A stretch of DNA of 64,000 nucleotides from Candidatus Binatia bacterium (GTDB lineage: Bacteria; Desulfobacterota; Binatia; UBA9968). Made by a program: the position numbers and the translations under genes. Below, in pieces: positions 31,286 through 39,619 of this stretch; position 1 is the first letter of the stretch; every line of letters starts with the position of its first letter. The stretch covers positions 38,500-102,499 of the forward strand of contig DASXUF010000072.1 in the NCBI GenBank assembly GCA_036504975.1, in the 5' to 3' direction. The notes under the pieces are model-generated. The model had not been told where the DNA came from and made no database searches. It saw only the letters and a program-made list of their open reading frames with translations.

Positions 31286-32698
31286 ATGGCCGTGACGTTC
31301 CGACTCAGTGCGGGCAGGTTTTTTCTTGGGTGGGTCAGTTGCCTGTTATGTTTCTTATCTTTTTTTTCAGTCGGGGAAGCGACGGCGGGTTGGGCCGGCA
31401 GATTTTCTTTGACCGCGTCAGAAGAATACAACGATAACATTTTTTTTTCCAATAGTCCCGGCCGCAAGAATGAGTCGGACTTTATCACCGCAATTGTTCC
31501 GACCTTTACGGTCCTGTATTCACCTCCTGGCCAAATCAACCCAACATTAATTGCCAACCTCAGTCCGTCCGGACAGCTCTATGCGCATCACAGCGATCTG
31601 AACAATTTCGGCGACAATATTAATTTTAATGCTCTATTTAACTACCAGTACTCTCCAAGACTCACTTTCCTTGTGGGGGATGCCATGTCCCGCGGGGGCG
31701 TCACGCGAACAGGTTTGGGAGCGGAGGGTCAGACTCCGACCACGCCAACTTCTGTTCCTCCACCTGGCTCCCCTCCGACTCTTTCCGATAACCAGGATTT
31801 AACCGGTCTGCTCAATCGAGGCAAGGTCTTCCAAAACAATTTTTTAGTTCACGGTGCATACCTGATGAGGCCGAGATTTACTCTTATTGGAAGATATGGG
31901 CTGACTTATACGGATCTCGATGCGGTGGGGAATGAAATTGGTAATTCTATAGGCGTCCGAGGTGTTTATGCATGGGGCAACCATAACCTGCATGTGGGTT
32001 ATACCGTTACGCACTTTTCTCGCAGTGGCAATAACTCAGACAGTGTCGTCATCCATAGTTTCGACTTGGGGGACGATTATTTGAGTGCCCTACAGATTCG
32101 GTTGAGCCCCACCTTGACACTCTCGCTGTCGACGGGGCTGGGTTTAAACACGGGAGGCACAGGCCCTAAAATTGTGAACAATTCAAGTGCCACTATCATC
32201 AAACTTTGGCGGACGGCTGTTTTTCAGGCAGGGGCTCGCACTGGTCTTGGGAGCAATTTCGGGCTTTCCTCCGGCGTCGCCCAAACAACAACTTTTTTCA
32301 GCGGCTTCGAAATTCGCCTGACCCAACAACTGAAGGGCATCTTGCGCCTTGACTATTCTATAATTAATGGGTCAGACACCGATATAAATGTTTTTCGCGC
32401 TAGTAGCGGGCTTCAATATTGGATCACGACGTGGCTTTCTTCGACTTTCACATATAGCCACCGTTGGCGGGATTCCGATAACTCGACCGAATCGTTAAAC
32501 AGAGGCAGAGTGGCGGGCAACAGTGTCCTTCTAGCTTTGACGGCGCATTTCGATGTCTGGCCCAATGTTGGATTGTCGACAGCGCCCATGCGTGAATTTC
32601 TGCTCCAGCCCGGACTCCCCCCCTTCGCCACGCCGCCAGCTCCGGAACCCGCACCCCCGGAACCGCCTCAGCCGCAATCTCCCGGACCGCCGCCCTGA
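31286..32698 (+). CDS. Outer-membrane beta-barrel protein of the exopolysaccharide locus
   Basis: A 470-residue exported protein. Signal peptide residues 1 to about 35 are followed by Leu-Thr-Ala-Ser-Glu-Glu-Tyr-Asn-Asp-Asn-Ile-Phe-Phe, a start common in PEP-CTERM-associated outer membrane proteins. Alternating hydrophobic/polar strands ending in aromatic residues continue to about 440. The C-terminus is a Pro-rich tail rather than the usual terminal Phe. Position between the ATPase and the Wza-type exporter suggests an outer-membrane component of the export pathway. Confidence 0.72.
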   Translation: MAVTFRLSAGRFFLGWVSCLLCFLSFFSVGEATAGWAGRFSLTASEEYNDNIFFSNSPGRKNESDFITAIVPTFTVLYSPPGQINPTLIANLSPSGQLYAHHSDLNNFGDNINFNALFNYQYSPRLTFLVGDAMSRGGVTRTGLGAEGQTPTTPTSVPPPGSPPTLSDNQDLTGLLNRGKVFQNNFLVHGAYLMRPRFTLIGRYGLTYTDLDAVGNEIGNSIGVRGVYAWGNHNLHVGYTVTHFSRSGNNSDSVVIHSFDLGDDYLSALQIRLSPTLTLSLSTGLGLNTGGTGPKIVNNSSATIIKLWRTAVFQAGARTGLGSNFGLSSGVAQTTTFFSGFEIRLTQQLKGILRLDYSIINGSDTDINVFRASSGLQYWITTWLSSTFTYSHRWRDSDNSTESLNRGRVAGNSVLLALTAHFDVWPNVGLSTAPMREFLLQPGLPPFATPPAPEPAPPEPPQPQSPGPPP

Positions 32699-32891
32699 TC
32701 CGCCTTGTCAGCGTAGCTTTCTCCGTAATCGTGCGAAATTAAGATCTCCCGTCCGCCCTCAGAGGAGTAATAGACCTGAACGTTGTCTTGCCGCCGGGCA
32801 CGTCAAAGGAAAATGCGTCAGCGGCATGCCGTGCCCCATTGTGTTCCTGGGTATAGGTCTTTATAAAAACTTGAGCGGACAAGGAGGGACT

Positions 32892-33494
32892 ATGAAAAAG
32901 TGGCTGTTCTTTCTATTGGGGATATTCTTTCTCGCATCATGCGGAACAAAGGAACTTCGCGTCCATCAAGTTCAACTGCCCGCCGGAACTCCGGATCCGG
33001 CAAAGCCGGCGGATGAGTTTTACGTCATCGGTCCCGGCGATTCGCTGGATATCGTCGTCTGGAAAGAACCGGTTCTTTCTGGTCCGGTCAAAGTTCGTCC
33101 GGACGGATTCATCACTCTTCCGCTTGTCAACGAGGTCCAGGCGGCCGGAATGACGACGGGTCAGTTGAGGAAAGTGCTGGAGGATAAATACCGGCAGTTT
33201 GTGACAAGCCCCTTTGTGAGCATTCGCGTCGGGAACATATCATCGAGCGAGATATTTTTGATCGGCGAAGTTACAAAGCCGGGAGCCTATCCGGCGACGG
33301 GGAATGACACGGTTCTACAAATGCTTACCCGGGCCGGCGGTCTGACGATTTTTGCCGATCGGCACAACATTAAATTGGTACGCCGGGCAGGGGACAAAGT
33401 CACCGAGTATATCGTCGACTATGATGCCATCGTCCAGGGCGATCTCAAACAGGATATCCTGCTCAGGCCCGGCGACCGTGTCATCGTACCGTGA
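32892..33494 (+). CDS. Wza-type polysaccharide export lipoprotein
   Basis: A 200-residue outer-membrane export protein. The lipobox Leu-Ala-Ser-Cys (residues 14-17) follows a hydrophobic signal. The Poly_export domain has Tyr-Val-Ile-Gly-Pro-Gly-Asp-Ser-Leu-Asp-Ile, then a SLBB-type segment with Val-Thr-Lys-Pro-Gly-Ala-Tyr-Pro and a final Arg-Pro-Gly-Asp-Arg-Val-Ile-Val. AAGGAGG precedes ATG 32892. It is short, with one SLBB region, as in PEP-CTERM/XrtA-type exporters. It works with the Wzz and kinase encoded downstream. Confidence 0.9.
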   Translation: MKKWLFFLLGIFFLASCGTKELRVHQVQLPAGTPDPAKPADEFYVIGPGDSLDIVVWKEPVLSGPVKVRPDGFITLPLVNEVQAAGMTTGQLRKVLEDKYRQFVTSPFVSIRVGNISSSEIFLIGEVTKPGAYPATGNDTVLQMLTRAGGLTIFADRHNIKLVRRAGDKVTEYIVDYDAIVQGDLKQDILLRPGDRVIVP

Positions 33495-33547
33495 AGCAAG
33501 ATAGCTTTCAATGAAGCGAGCTCAAGCAAGACTTTTGGAGGTGTTTT

Positions 33548-35074
33548 ATGGTGTCGTCGCCTGCTTTCGATATTAAAAATTTGGCCAACCTTTTCTATCT
33601 AAAGAAAGAGAAGATCATTACCGTGTTCCTCGTGGTCTTCTCCCTGGGCGCCTATCTGGCACTCAGCCTTCCTGATATTTACCGGTCGAGCTCTGTGATC
33701 CTGCTTACTCCGCAGCAGCTCCCTGCTTTTTACGTACATTCGCCGGTGACGGCTACCATTGACCAGCGCATTCGCGCGACTTCCGAGGCGATTCTCGGCA
33801 GAACCCGCCTGCAGCAGGTCGTCGAGGAACTTAATCTCTACCCGACGTTGACGGGAATCGATAGCCGGATTGCGAAATTGCGGAGAAATATTCAGATCGA
33901 AGTCCGGCGCAACGATACCTTTGCAATTTCCTTTGACCATGCGGTCCCCGAGATAGCGAAGCGAGTGGCCGACCGGCTCGGTTCGCTTTTTGTGAACGAG
34001 AATTTGGAGAAGAGGGAACAGTTGGCAACCGGAACCACGACCTTTCTCAATATGGAGTTGGATAGACTGCGCAAGGATTTGGAAAGAGAAGAGGCCGCGG
34101 TGAATCTGTTCAAGGCGCAACATCGGTTCGAGCTTCCCGAGCAGCTTGATGCCAATCTCAGGACCAGTGAACAGCTTCGAGCGCAACTCCAGGGCAATAC
34201 GCTCCGTCTGTCAACTCTTCACGAAAGAAAAGCGAGCCTGGCAAAGCAACTGACGGAATCGCAATATATGGTTTCCGGCGTCGGTCGGTTTAACAGTGCA
34301 GAAGGACAACAGGGCGTTTCTGGATGGCGGACGGTTGAGGATCGCAAGCTGCAATTGGAGGATCTTCTTACGCGGTATAGCGAGAAGCATCCGGACGTTG
34401 TTCGCCTGAAGAATGAGATTCAATCGCTGGAGGCAGAAGCGAAAAATCAGTCTCAGACGAAAGGATCCGTTGCAACACCTTTGGTGCGAAACCCGGTGCA
34501 GCAAATGCTCCTCAAACAGATCGAAGACTTGAACTTGGAAATAAACACTACAGAGGCCGCCAATGATGTCTTGAGGAAACAGATTGCGTCTTATCAGGCT
34601 CGAATCGATAACACGCCCATGCGAGCGATAGAAGTCGCTAAAATTAGTCGTGGCTACGACAGTACCCTAAAGAAATACCAGGAACTGCAAGGCAAATCGC
34701 ATGAGTCGCAGCTTTCCGAGAATATGGAAAAAAAGCAGAAGGGGGAACAATTCCAGGTCGTCGATAAGGCCAATTTGCCCCAAGCGCCGGCGGCGCCGAA
34801 TCGCTTATTAATTATTCTGGTCGCTTTTGGGGCCGGGTTGGCCGGGGCTTTTGGATTGGTCTTTCTCCAAGACAATCTCGACACCTCGTTTAAACGAGCT
34901 GAAGAACTCAGAGAGTATTCAGATGTCCCCCTGCTGGCGACCATTCCAGCCGTCAGCAGCAGGGGCAGCATTTTGGAGCAAAGGCGCTCTCAGAGAATTT
35001 TAGTCTTTGTCTCCGGATTAGGCTTGGTCGTCGGAATTGTCTCTATTCATTTTTTAAGTCCGTTATTTTTTTAG
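33548..35074 (+). CDS. Wzz/GumC-type chain-length determinant protein
   Basis: A 508-residue inner-membrane polysaccharide co-polymerase. A transmembrane helix near 24-44 is followed by a long periplasmic coiled-coil region (about 170-410, rich in Leu/Glu/Arg/Gln). A Pro-containing motif Pro-Gln-Ala-Pro-Ala-Ala-Pro-Asn-Arg then precedes the helix at about 418-438, with another hydrophobic segment at the C-terminus. No kinase domain is fused; the tyrosine autokinase is the next gene, a split arrangement. GGAGGTG precedes ATG 33548. Confidence 0.88.
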   Translation: MVSSPAFDIKNLANLFYLKKEKIITVFLVVFSLGAYLALSLPDIYRSSSVILLTPQQLPAFYVHSPVTATIDQRIRATSEAILGRTRLQQVVEELNLYPTLTGIDSRIAKLRRNIQIEVRRNDTFAISFDHAVPEIAKRVADRLGSLFVNENLEKREQLATGTTTFLNMELDRLRKDLEREEAAVNLFKAQHRFELPEQLDANLRTSEQLRAQLQGNTLRLSTLHERKASLAKQLTESQYMVSGVGRFNSAEGQQGVSGWRTVEDRKLQLEDLLTRYSEKHPDVVRLKNEIQSLEAEAKNQSQTKGSVATPLVRNPVQQMLLKQIEDLNLEINTTEAANDVLRKQIASYQARIDNTPMRAIEVAKISRGYDSTLKKYQELQGKSHESQLSENMEKKQKGEQFQVVDKANLPQAPAAPNRLLIILVAFGAGLAGAFGLVFLQDNLDTSFKRAEELREYSDVPLLATIPAVSSRGSILEQRRSQRILVFVSGLGLVVGIVSIHFLSPLFF

Positions 35075-35172
35075 GTTGCTATCTTTATGGTGTGTCGCGC
35101 AATACCGCACGGGAAATCTGCAGGGAGAAATGTTTTTAGCGAAATCGGCGCAAATCGCCGGGAGGTGTTGTT

Positions 35173-36066
35173 ATGAGCAGAGTCTTCGAAGCCTTGGAAA
35201 AGGCAAGCAAGGAAAAGGCCGTAACTATCCCAAGGTTTGGGGATCGGCAGGCGTTGCGCGAGCCGGTGATCTCTAATAAAGGGAGTTTCGAGCCTGGGCG
35301 CAACGGCAAGGACCGGGATGTTGTTACCTCTCCGGGATCGTGGCGGGAACGAGCGGAGGAAGTTCTATTTGGGCGAGACCTGCGCAGCTACAAGAATTTC
35401 CCCCTCGTTGCCTTAGAGAAAGAATCGCCAGCGGCCGATCAGTACAAAATCCTGCGTGAGCAAGTAAGGAGGCTGCGGCTGGAGACGGGCGTTCGCTGCC
35501 TCTATGTGACGAGTCCCATCAAACGCGACGGCAAGTCGATGGTAGCGGCGAATCTCGCCACCGTTGTAGCGCTGGATTCCGGAGAGCGAGTTTTGCTTAT
35601 GGATTGTGACCTGCGTAATCCTCAAATTCATCAGTATTTCGGCATGCAGCGCAGTCCCGGGATTACGGATTATTTGACTTCGACCTCAAACGAGAACGTC
35701 TTAAATTACGTTCAAGAAAGCTTCCTTCCTAACCTCCAGGTTCTTCCGGCCGGGAAATTTTCCGGTCTGGCCGCGGAGCTTTTGGCGACTGAGAAGATGA
35801 GAATTATGATGGATGAGATTCGCCGAAAGTTCCCTGACCATCAGATCATTATCGATGGCCCGCCGGTCCTCTCAACCCCAGATCCGTTGGTTATGGCTCG
35901 ACAAGTGGATGGAGTCATCCTGGTCGTCCGCGCCGGCAAGACTCCACGGGATTGTCTATCGGAAGCCATGGAAATCCTCAAGTCCGATAAAATCATGGGA
36001 ATCGTCCTGAACGGCGCGGAACTAGGCATGACTTCCAAGTACTATTATTACCAAGAAACCGTCTAA
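35173..36066 (+). CDS. CpsD/BY-type tyrosine autokinase
   Basis: A 297-residue cytoplasmic ATPase of the bacterial tyrosine kinase family. The Walker A equivalent is Ser-Pro-Ile-Lys-Arg-Asp-Gly120-Lys-Ser, with Arg-Asp in place of the usual Gly-Glu before Gly-Lys-Ser. Walker A' follows as Leu-Leu-Met-Asp-Cys-Asp-Leu-Arg-Asn-Pro. A C-terminal cluster of four Tyr (290-293) is the probable autophosphorylation site. The N-terminus Met-Ser-Arg-Val-Phe-Glu-Ala-Leu-Glu-Lys-Ala is typical of XrtA-locus kinases. It pairs with the Wzz protein and probably with the phosphatase at 59619-60209. Confidence 0.88.
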   Translation: MSRVFEALEKASKEKAVTIPRFGDRQALREPVISNKGSFEPGRNGKDRDVVTSPGSWRERAEEVLFGRDLRSYKNFPLVALEKESPAADQYKILREQVRRLRLETGVRCLYVTSPIKRDGKSMVAANLATVVALDSGERVLLMDCDLRNPQIHQYFGMQRSPGITDYLTSTSNENVLNYVQESFLPNLQVLPAGKFSGLAAELLATEKMRIMMDEIRRKFPDHQIIIDGPPVLSTPDPLVMARQVDGVILVVRAGKTPRDCLSEAMEILKSDKIMGIVLNGAELGMTSKYYYYQETV

Positions 36067-36080
36067 GTAGATCCATACCG

Positions 36081-37481
36081 ATGAGACTGTTCAACCGTTA
36101 TTATTCCGGCCACCATTTACTCCTGCCTTTGGTTGACCTCATCCTGGCAGTAGTTATCGCGGCGGTCGCCCGGTTTGTGGTGGATTTCGCTGAAATCCGC
36201 CCTGCGGTCCACTGGTCTGCATACCTGTTACAAGGAGGAATTGTAGGGTTCTTGGTCATCATTGTTTTCTATTATGCGGATCTTTATTCGATCGATTCAA
36301 CCCTGCCTGAAAAGGAGTGGGGCGTTCGCCTCGTAAGCGGATTCGGCGTTACCTGTCTTATTATAGGCGGCCTGAGTCAGGTCATAAGAAGGCCGGATTT
36401 GCGAGATATTTCGCTCACGACCATGCTCCTGATCGGGGTCGGCCTTTTTGCCTGGCGTGTCGAGTTTACGAGGCTTCTCAAGAAGCGTCGAATTTGCGGC
36501 AAGGTACTTATCGTCGGCACTCAAGCGATTGGAAAAATCGTGGCTGAGGAGTTGCACCGTCGGAAGCATCTGGCCATGGAGGTCGTTGGTTTCATTGGGC
36601 ATCAAGCGGGGCAAGTGGTCCTCTCCTACGGTAATCCGACTCGAGTCAGTTTGCCCGTCTTTCCTCGTCATTCCACGATCCAGGTGGTGGAGAGCAATAG
36701 AGTGGACAGAATCCTGGTGGAGGGTCCGGAGAGCTGTGCCGATTTTCCGGCGCAGGATCTGGTTATGCTGCGTCTGCGCGGCATACCGGTCGAGGACTGC
36801 CACCGGTTCTACGAGCGCGTCATGGGGAAGATTCCCATCACCGATCTCCAACCCGGATGGATCGTTCTTTCGGAGGGATTTCGGCGCAATCGATGGATTT
36901 TATCCAGTAAGAGAGCCGTCGATGTCGTAGTCTCGATCATCGGCCTTATTCTCTCAGCTCCCATCGCTTTGCTGGCGGCGATCGCAATCAAGTTAGATTC
37001 CAAGGGCCCGGCTATTTATTCTCAGGAAAGGGTCGGGCAGTACGAGCGGCCATTCATGCTGTACAAATTCCGCTCGATGTTGAATGACGCTGAAACCGGG
37101 ACCGGCCCGGTTTGGGCGGCGAAAAGCGACCCGCGGATCACTCGCGTGGGGAAAATCCTTCGTAAACTGAGAATCGATGAGATTCCTCAGATGGTCAACG
37201 TGTTGAAAGGCGAGATGAGCTTTGTCGGGCCAAGACCGGAGCGACCCTTTTTCGTTTCCAAACTTAAAGAAAAAATACACTACTATCATCTTCGTTTTTC
37301 AGTGAAACCCGGTCTCAGCGGTTGGGCGCAAATTTGCTATCCCTACGGGGACAGCGAAGAGGACGCGATCGAGAAACTACACTACGATCTCTATTATATA
37401 AAGAATATTTCTGCGTTGTTTGACCTGCAAATCATTTTCGAGACTCTCAAGACCGTTCTTCTCAGGCACGGTTCCCGATAG
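36081..37481 (+). CDS. Polyprenyl-phosphate sugar phosphotransferase (EpsB/WcaJ family)
   Basis: A 466-residue membrane protein that loads the first sugar phosphate onto undecaprenyl phosphate. The N-terminal half has about four helices and a CoA-binding-like fold (Leu-Ile-Val-Gly-Thr). The C-terminal catalytic domain (about 270-466) starts Lys-Arg-Ala-Val-Asp-Val-Val-Val-Ser. It contains Lys-Phe-Arg-Ser-Met, Asp-Glu-Ile-Pro-Gln and Gly-Pro-Arg-Pro-Glu, the signature of this family. It initiates repeat-unit synthesis for the locus. The transferred sugar is not inferable. Confidence 0.9.
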   Translation: MRLFNRYYSGHHLLLPLVDLILAVVIAAVARFVVDFAEIRPAVHWSAYLLQGGIVGFLVIIVFYYADLYSIDSTLPEKEWGVRLVSGFGVTCLIIGGLSQVIRRPDLRDISLTTMLLIGVGLFAWRVEFTRLLKKRRICGKVLIVGTQAIGKIVAEELHRRKHLAMEVVGFIGHQAGQVVLSYGNPTRVSLPVFPRHSTIQVVESNRVDRILVEGPESCADFPAQDLVMLRLRGIPVEDCHRFYERVMGKIPITDLQPGWIVLSEGFRRNRWILSSKRAVDVVVSIIGLILSAPIALLAAIAIKLDSKGPAIYSQERVGQYERPFMLYKFRSMLNDAETGTGPVWAAKSDPRITRVGKILRKLRIDEIPQMVNVLKGEMSFVGPRPERPFFVSKLKEKIHYYHLRFSVKPGLSGWAQICYPYGDSEEDAIEKLHYDLYYIKNISALFDLQIIFETLKTVLLRHGSR

Positions 37482-37691
37482 TCGTATTGTAAACACCGCC
37501 CATCCGATGACGGGAGCTTTCTAAAATTCCCGAACCCTCCAAGCGTTGACGCCTGATAACAGGCCTTCGCAATGCTCTAACCTCTCTGCGCTTGCGCAGC
37601 GTTATTCCCTTCACATGATATCGCTCCCTTCCCTTAACCCGATACACGTGCAGTCTTTCTTTCTCCTTGAGACTCAAGGTGCGGAGGTGCC

Positions 37692-38564
37692 ATGTTAAAT
37701 GCGCTGAGCGTCGATGTAGAGGATTATTATCAAGTGTCGGCATTCGAGAGCGTGGTTCGGTTTGAAGATTGGAGCCGCCGCGAGAGCCGCGTCGAAAGAA
37801 ATACATATCGCATCCTCGATCTCCTGGACAAATTTCATGCAAAGGCCACTTTTTTTGTTTTAGGGTGGGTTGCTGAACATAATCCGGCTCTGGTTCAGGT
37901 CATCTCAAAACGCGGCCATGAGATTGCCTCACATGGCTACGCCCATCGGCTTATCTACACCCAGACCCAGGCACAATTCCGCGAGGAAACGCGGCACGCC
38001 AAAAAAGTGGTCGAGGATATCATCGGTCAATCCATTATCGGGTACCGAGCCGCGAGCTATTCGATTACTGCGGAAAGCCTCTGGGCGCTTGATATTTTGG
38101 CGGAGGAAGGGTTTCAGTACGATTCGAGTATCTTCCCCATACGCCATGATCGATATGGGATACCGGGTCACGAACGGTTTTTTCATGTCTTAAACGGGAA
38201 CGGACATCTACCCATCGCTGAAGTTCCTCTTTCGACGCTCCGAATCGCGGGGCTCAACATTCCGGTCGCCGGCGGCGGATACTTCAGGCTTTTGCCCTAT
38301 GCGATGACCCATCTCGCTTTACTCTACCTGAACCGACAGGAAGGACAGCCGGCCATCGTTTACTTTCACCCGTGGGAAATCGATCTGGATCAGCCGCGGA
38401 TACAAGCCGGTTGGATAAGCCGCTTTCGTCACTATACGAATTTGGCTCGAATGGAGGGAAAGCTCAGGAGGCTACTGGCGAACTTCTCGTTTGCCCCGAT
38501 CCGAGAGGTCTATGCGACGAGTTTGAGCGCACCTGCGACTACGTTGAAAACCGATGCAGCGTGA
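37692..38564 (+). CDS. Polysaccharide deacetylase of the XrtA/PEP-CTERM type
   Basis: A 290-residue NodB-homology deacetylase. The motif 1 region is Asp8-Val-Glu-Asp-Tyr-Tyr, and the zinc-binding His are in Arg-Gly-His-Glu-Ile-Ala-Ser-His-Gly-Tyr-Ala-His. The Arg-Ala-Ala-Ser-Tyr-Ser segment and the C-terminal Tyr-Phe-His-Pro-Trp-Glu are typical of the exosortase-associated subgroup. No signal peptide is seen, as usual for that subgroup. GGAGGTGCC precedes ATG 37692. It probably removes acetyl groups from the growing polysaccharide or lipid-linked precursor. Confidence 0.88.
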   Translation: MLNALSVDVEDYYQVSAFESVVRFEDWSRRESRVERNTYRILDLLDKFHAKATFFVLGWVAEHNPALVQVISKRGHEIASHGYAHRLIYTQTQAQFREETRHAKKVVEDIIGQSIIGYRAASYSITAESLWALDILAEEGFQYDSSIFPIRHDRYGIPGHERFFHVLNGNGHLPIAEVPLSTLRIAGLNIPVAGGGYFRLLPYAMTHLALLYLNRQEGQPAIVYFHPWEIDLDQPRIQAGWISRFRHYTNLARMEGKLRRLLANFSFAPIREVYATSLSAPATTLKTDAA

Positions 38565-39594
38565 AACCCTCGTGGAAGAGACGTCAACAAGTCACGCCGA
38601 GTGGGACGAGTATGTCATGGGACATCCTCAAGCTACCGGCTATCACTTGATGACATGGCGGCGCATCATCGAGAGAGTCTTCGGACACCGCACTTTCTAC
38701 CTGACATCGAAGGATCGGCAAGGACGGATTCGCGGGGTTTTGCCTTTGGTCTGTCTTTCGAGCCGACTGTTTGGTCGCTTCCTGGTTTCCCTGCCCTTCG
38801 TCAATTACGGCGGCGTCCTGGCGGACGATGACACCTCCCGGAGCGCATTATTGGAGCGCGCTGTAAAGTTGGCGAAGAACGTTACGGCCGACCACATCGA
38901 GCTCCGGCACGAGCAGCCCTCTGGTCTCCAATGGCCGGACAAGCAGCATAAGGTTTCCATGCGTTTGCAGCTTCCCGACGGGTTCGACGCGCTCTGGAGC
39001 AAATTCCCCGCGAAGCTACGCAGCCAAATCCGGCGAGCGGAAAAAGAAGGAATGTCTTTCCGTCTTGGAAGAGACGATGTGCTGGAGGATTTTTATAATG
39101 TCTTTTCGAGAAACATGCGCGATCTCGGGACGCCCGTCTACGGAAAGACTTTTTTCTCAGAAATCTTGAAATCCTTTCCGGACAGTTCCCGGATCGGCGT
39201 CGTTTACCTGAAAGATCAACCCGTTGCCGCCGGGTTTTTATACGCCTTTCGGCGAGTATTGGAGATCCCATGGGCGTCGTCGGACCGGCGCTTCAACCGC
39301 CTGGCCCCAAACATGCTGCTTTACAGCTCGGCGCTCAAATACGGTTGCGAGCAAGGCTTTAGCCTTTTTGATTTCGGGCGCTCCACCCCGGGCGGCGGCA
39401 CCTACAGGTTCAAGGAACAATGGGGAGCGCAGCCGGTTCCGCTCCATTGGCATTACTGGATGCCGAACGGCGGCCCGCTGCCGGATCTCAGTCCTGCGAA
39501 CGCCAAATTCAAGTGGGCCATTTCTGTCTGGCAGCGTTTGCCTTTGTTCGTGAGCAAGCGTTTAGGGCCGAGCATCGTGCGATTTATACCGTAG
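38554..39594 (+). CDS. FemAB-like acyltransferase of the XrtA/PEP-CTERM type
   Basis: A 346-residue GNAT-fold protein. Motifs include Tyr-His-Leu-Met-Thr-Trp-Arg, Pro-Phe-Val-Asn-Tyr-Gly-Gly, Ser-Lys-Phe-Pro-Ala-Lys-Leu-Arg-Ser-Gln-Ile-Arg-Arg-Ala and Phe-Asp-Phe-Gly-Arg-Ser, which match FemAB proteins of PEP-CTERM loci. FemAB relatives transfer aminoacyl groups in peptidoglycan; the role in exopolysaccharide loci is unknown. It overlaps the deacetylase gene by 11 bases, so the two are probably coupled. Confidence 0.87.
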   Translation: MQRETLVEETSTSHAEWDEYVMGHPQATGYHLMTWRRIIERVFGHRTFYLTSKDRQGRIRGVLPLVCLSSRLFGRFLVSLPFVNYGGVLADDDTSRSALLERAVKLAKNVTADHIELRHEQPSGLQWPDKQHKVSMRLQLPDGFDALWSKFPAKLRSQIRRAEKEGMSFRLGRDDVLEDFYNVFSRNMRDLGTPVYGKTFFSEILKSFPDSSRIGVVYLKDQPVAAGFLYAFRRVLEIPWASSDRRFNRLAPNMLLYSSALKYGCEQGFSLFDFGRSTPGGGTYRFKEQWGAQPVPLHWHYWMPNGGPLPDLSPANAKFKWAISVWQRLPLFVSKRLGPSIVRFIP

Positions 39595-39619
39595 GAATAG
39601 TAACGCGAGGGATAAGACC

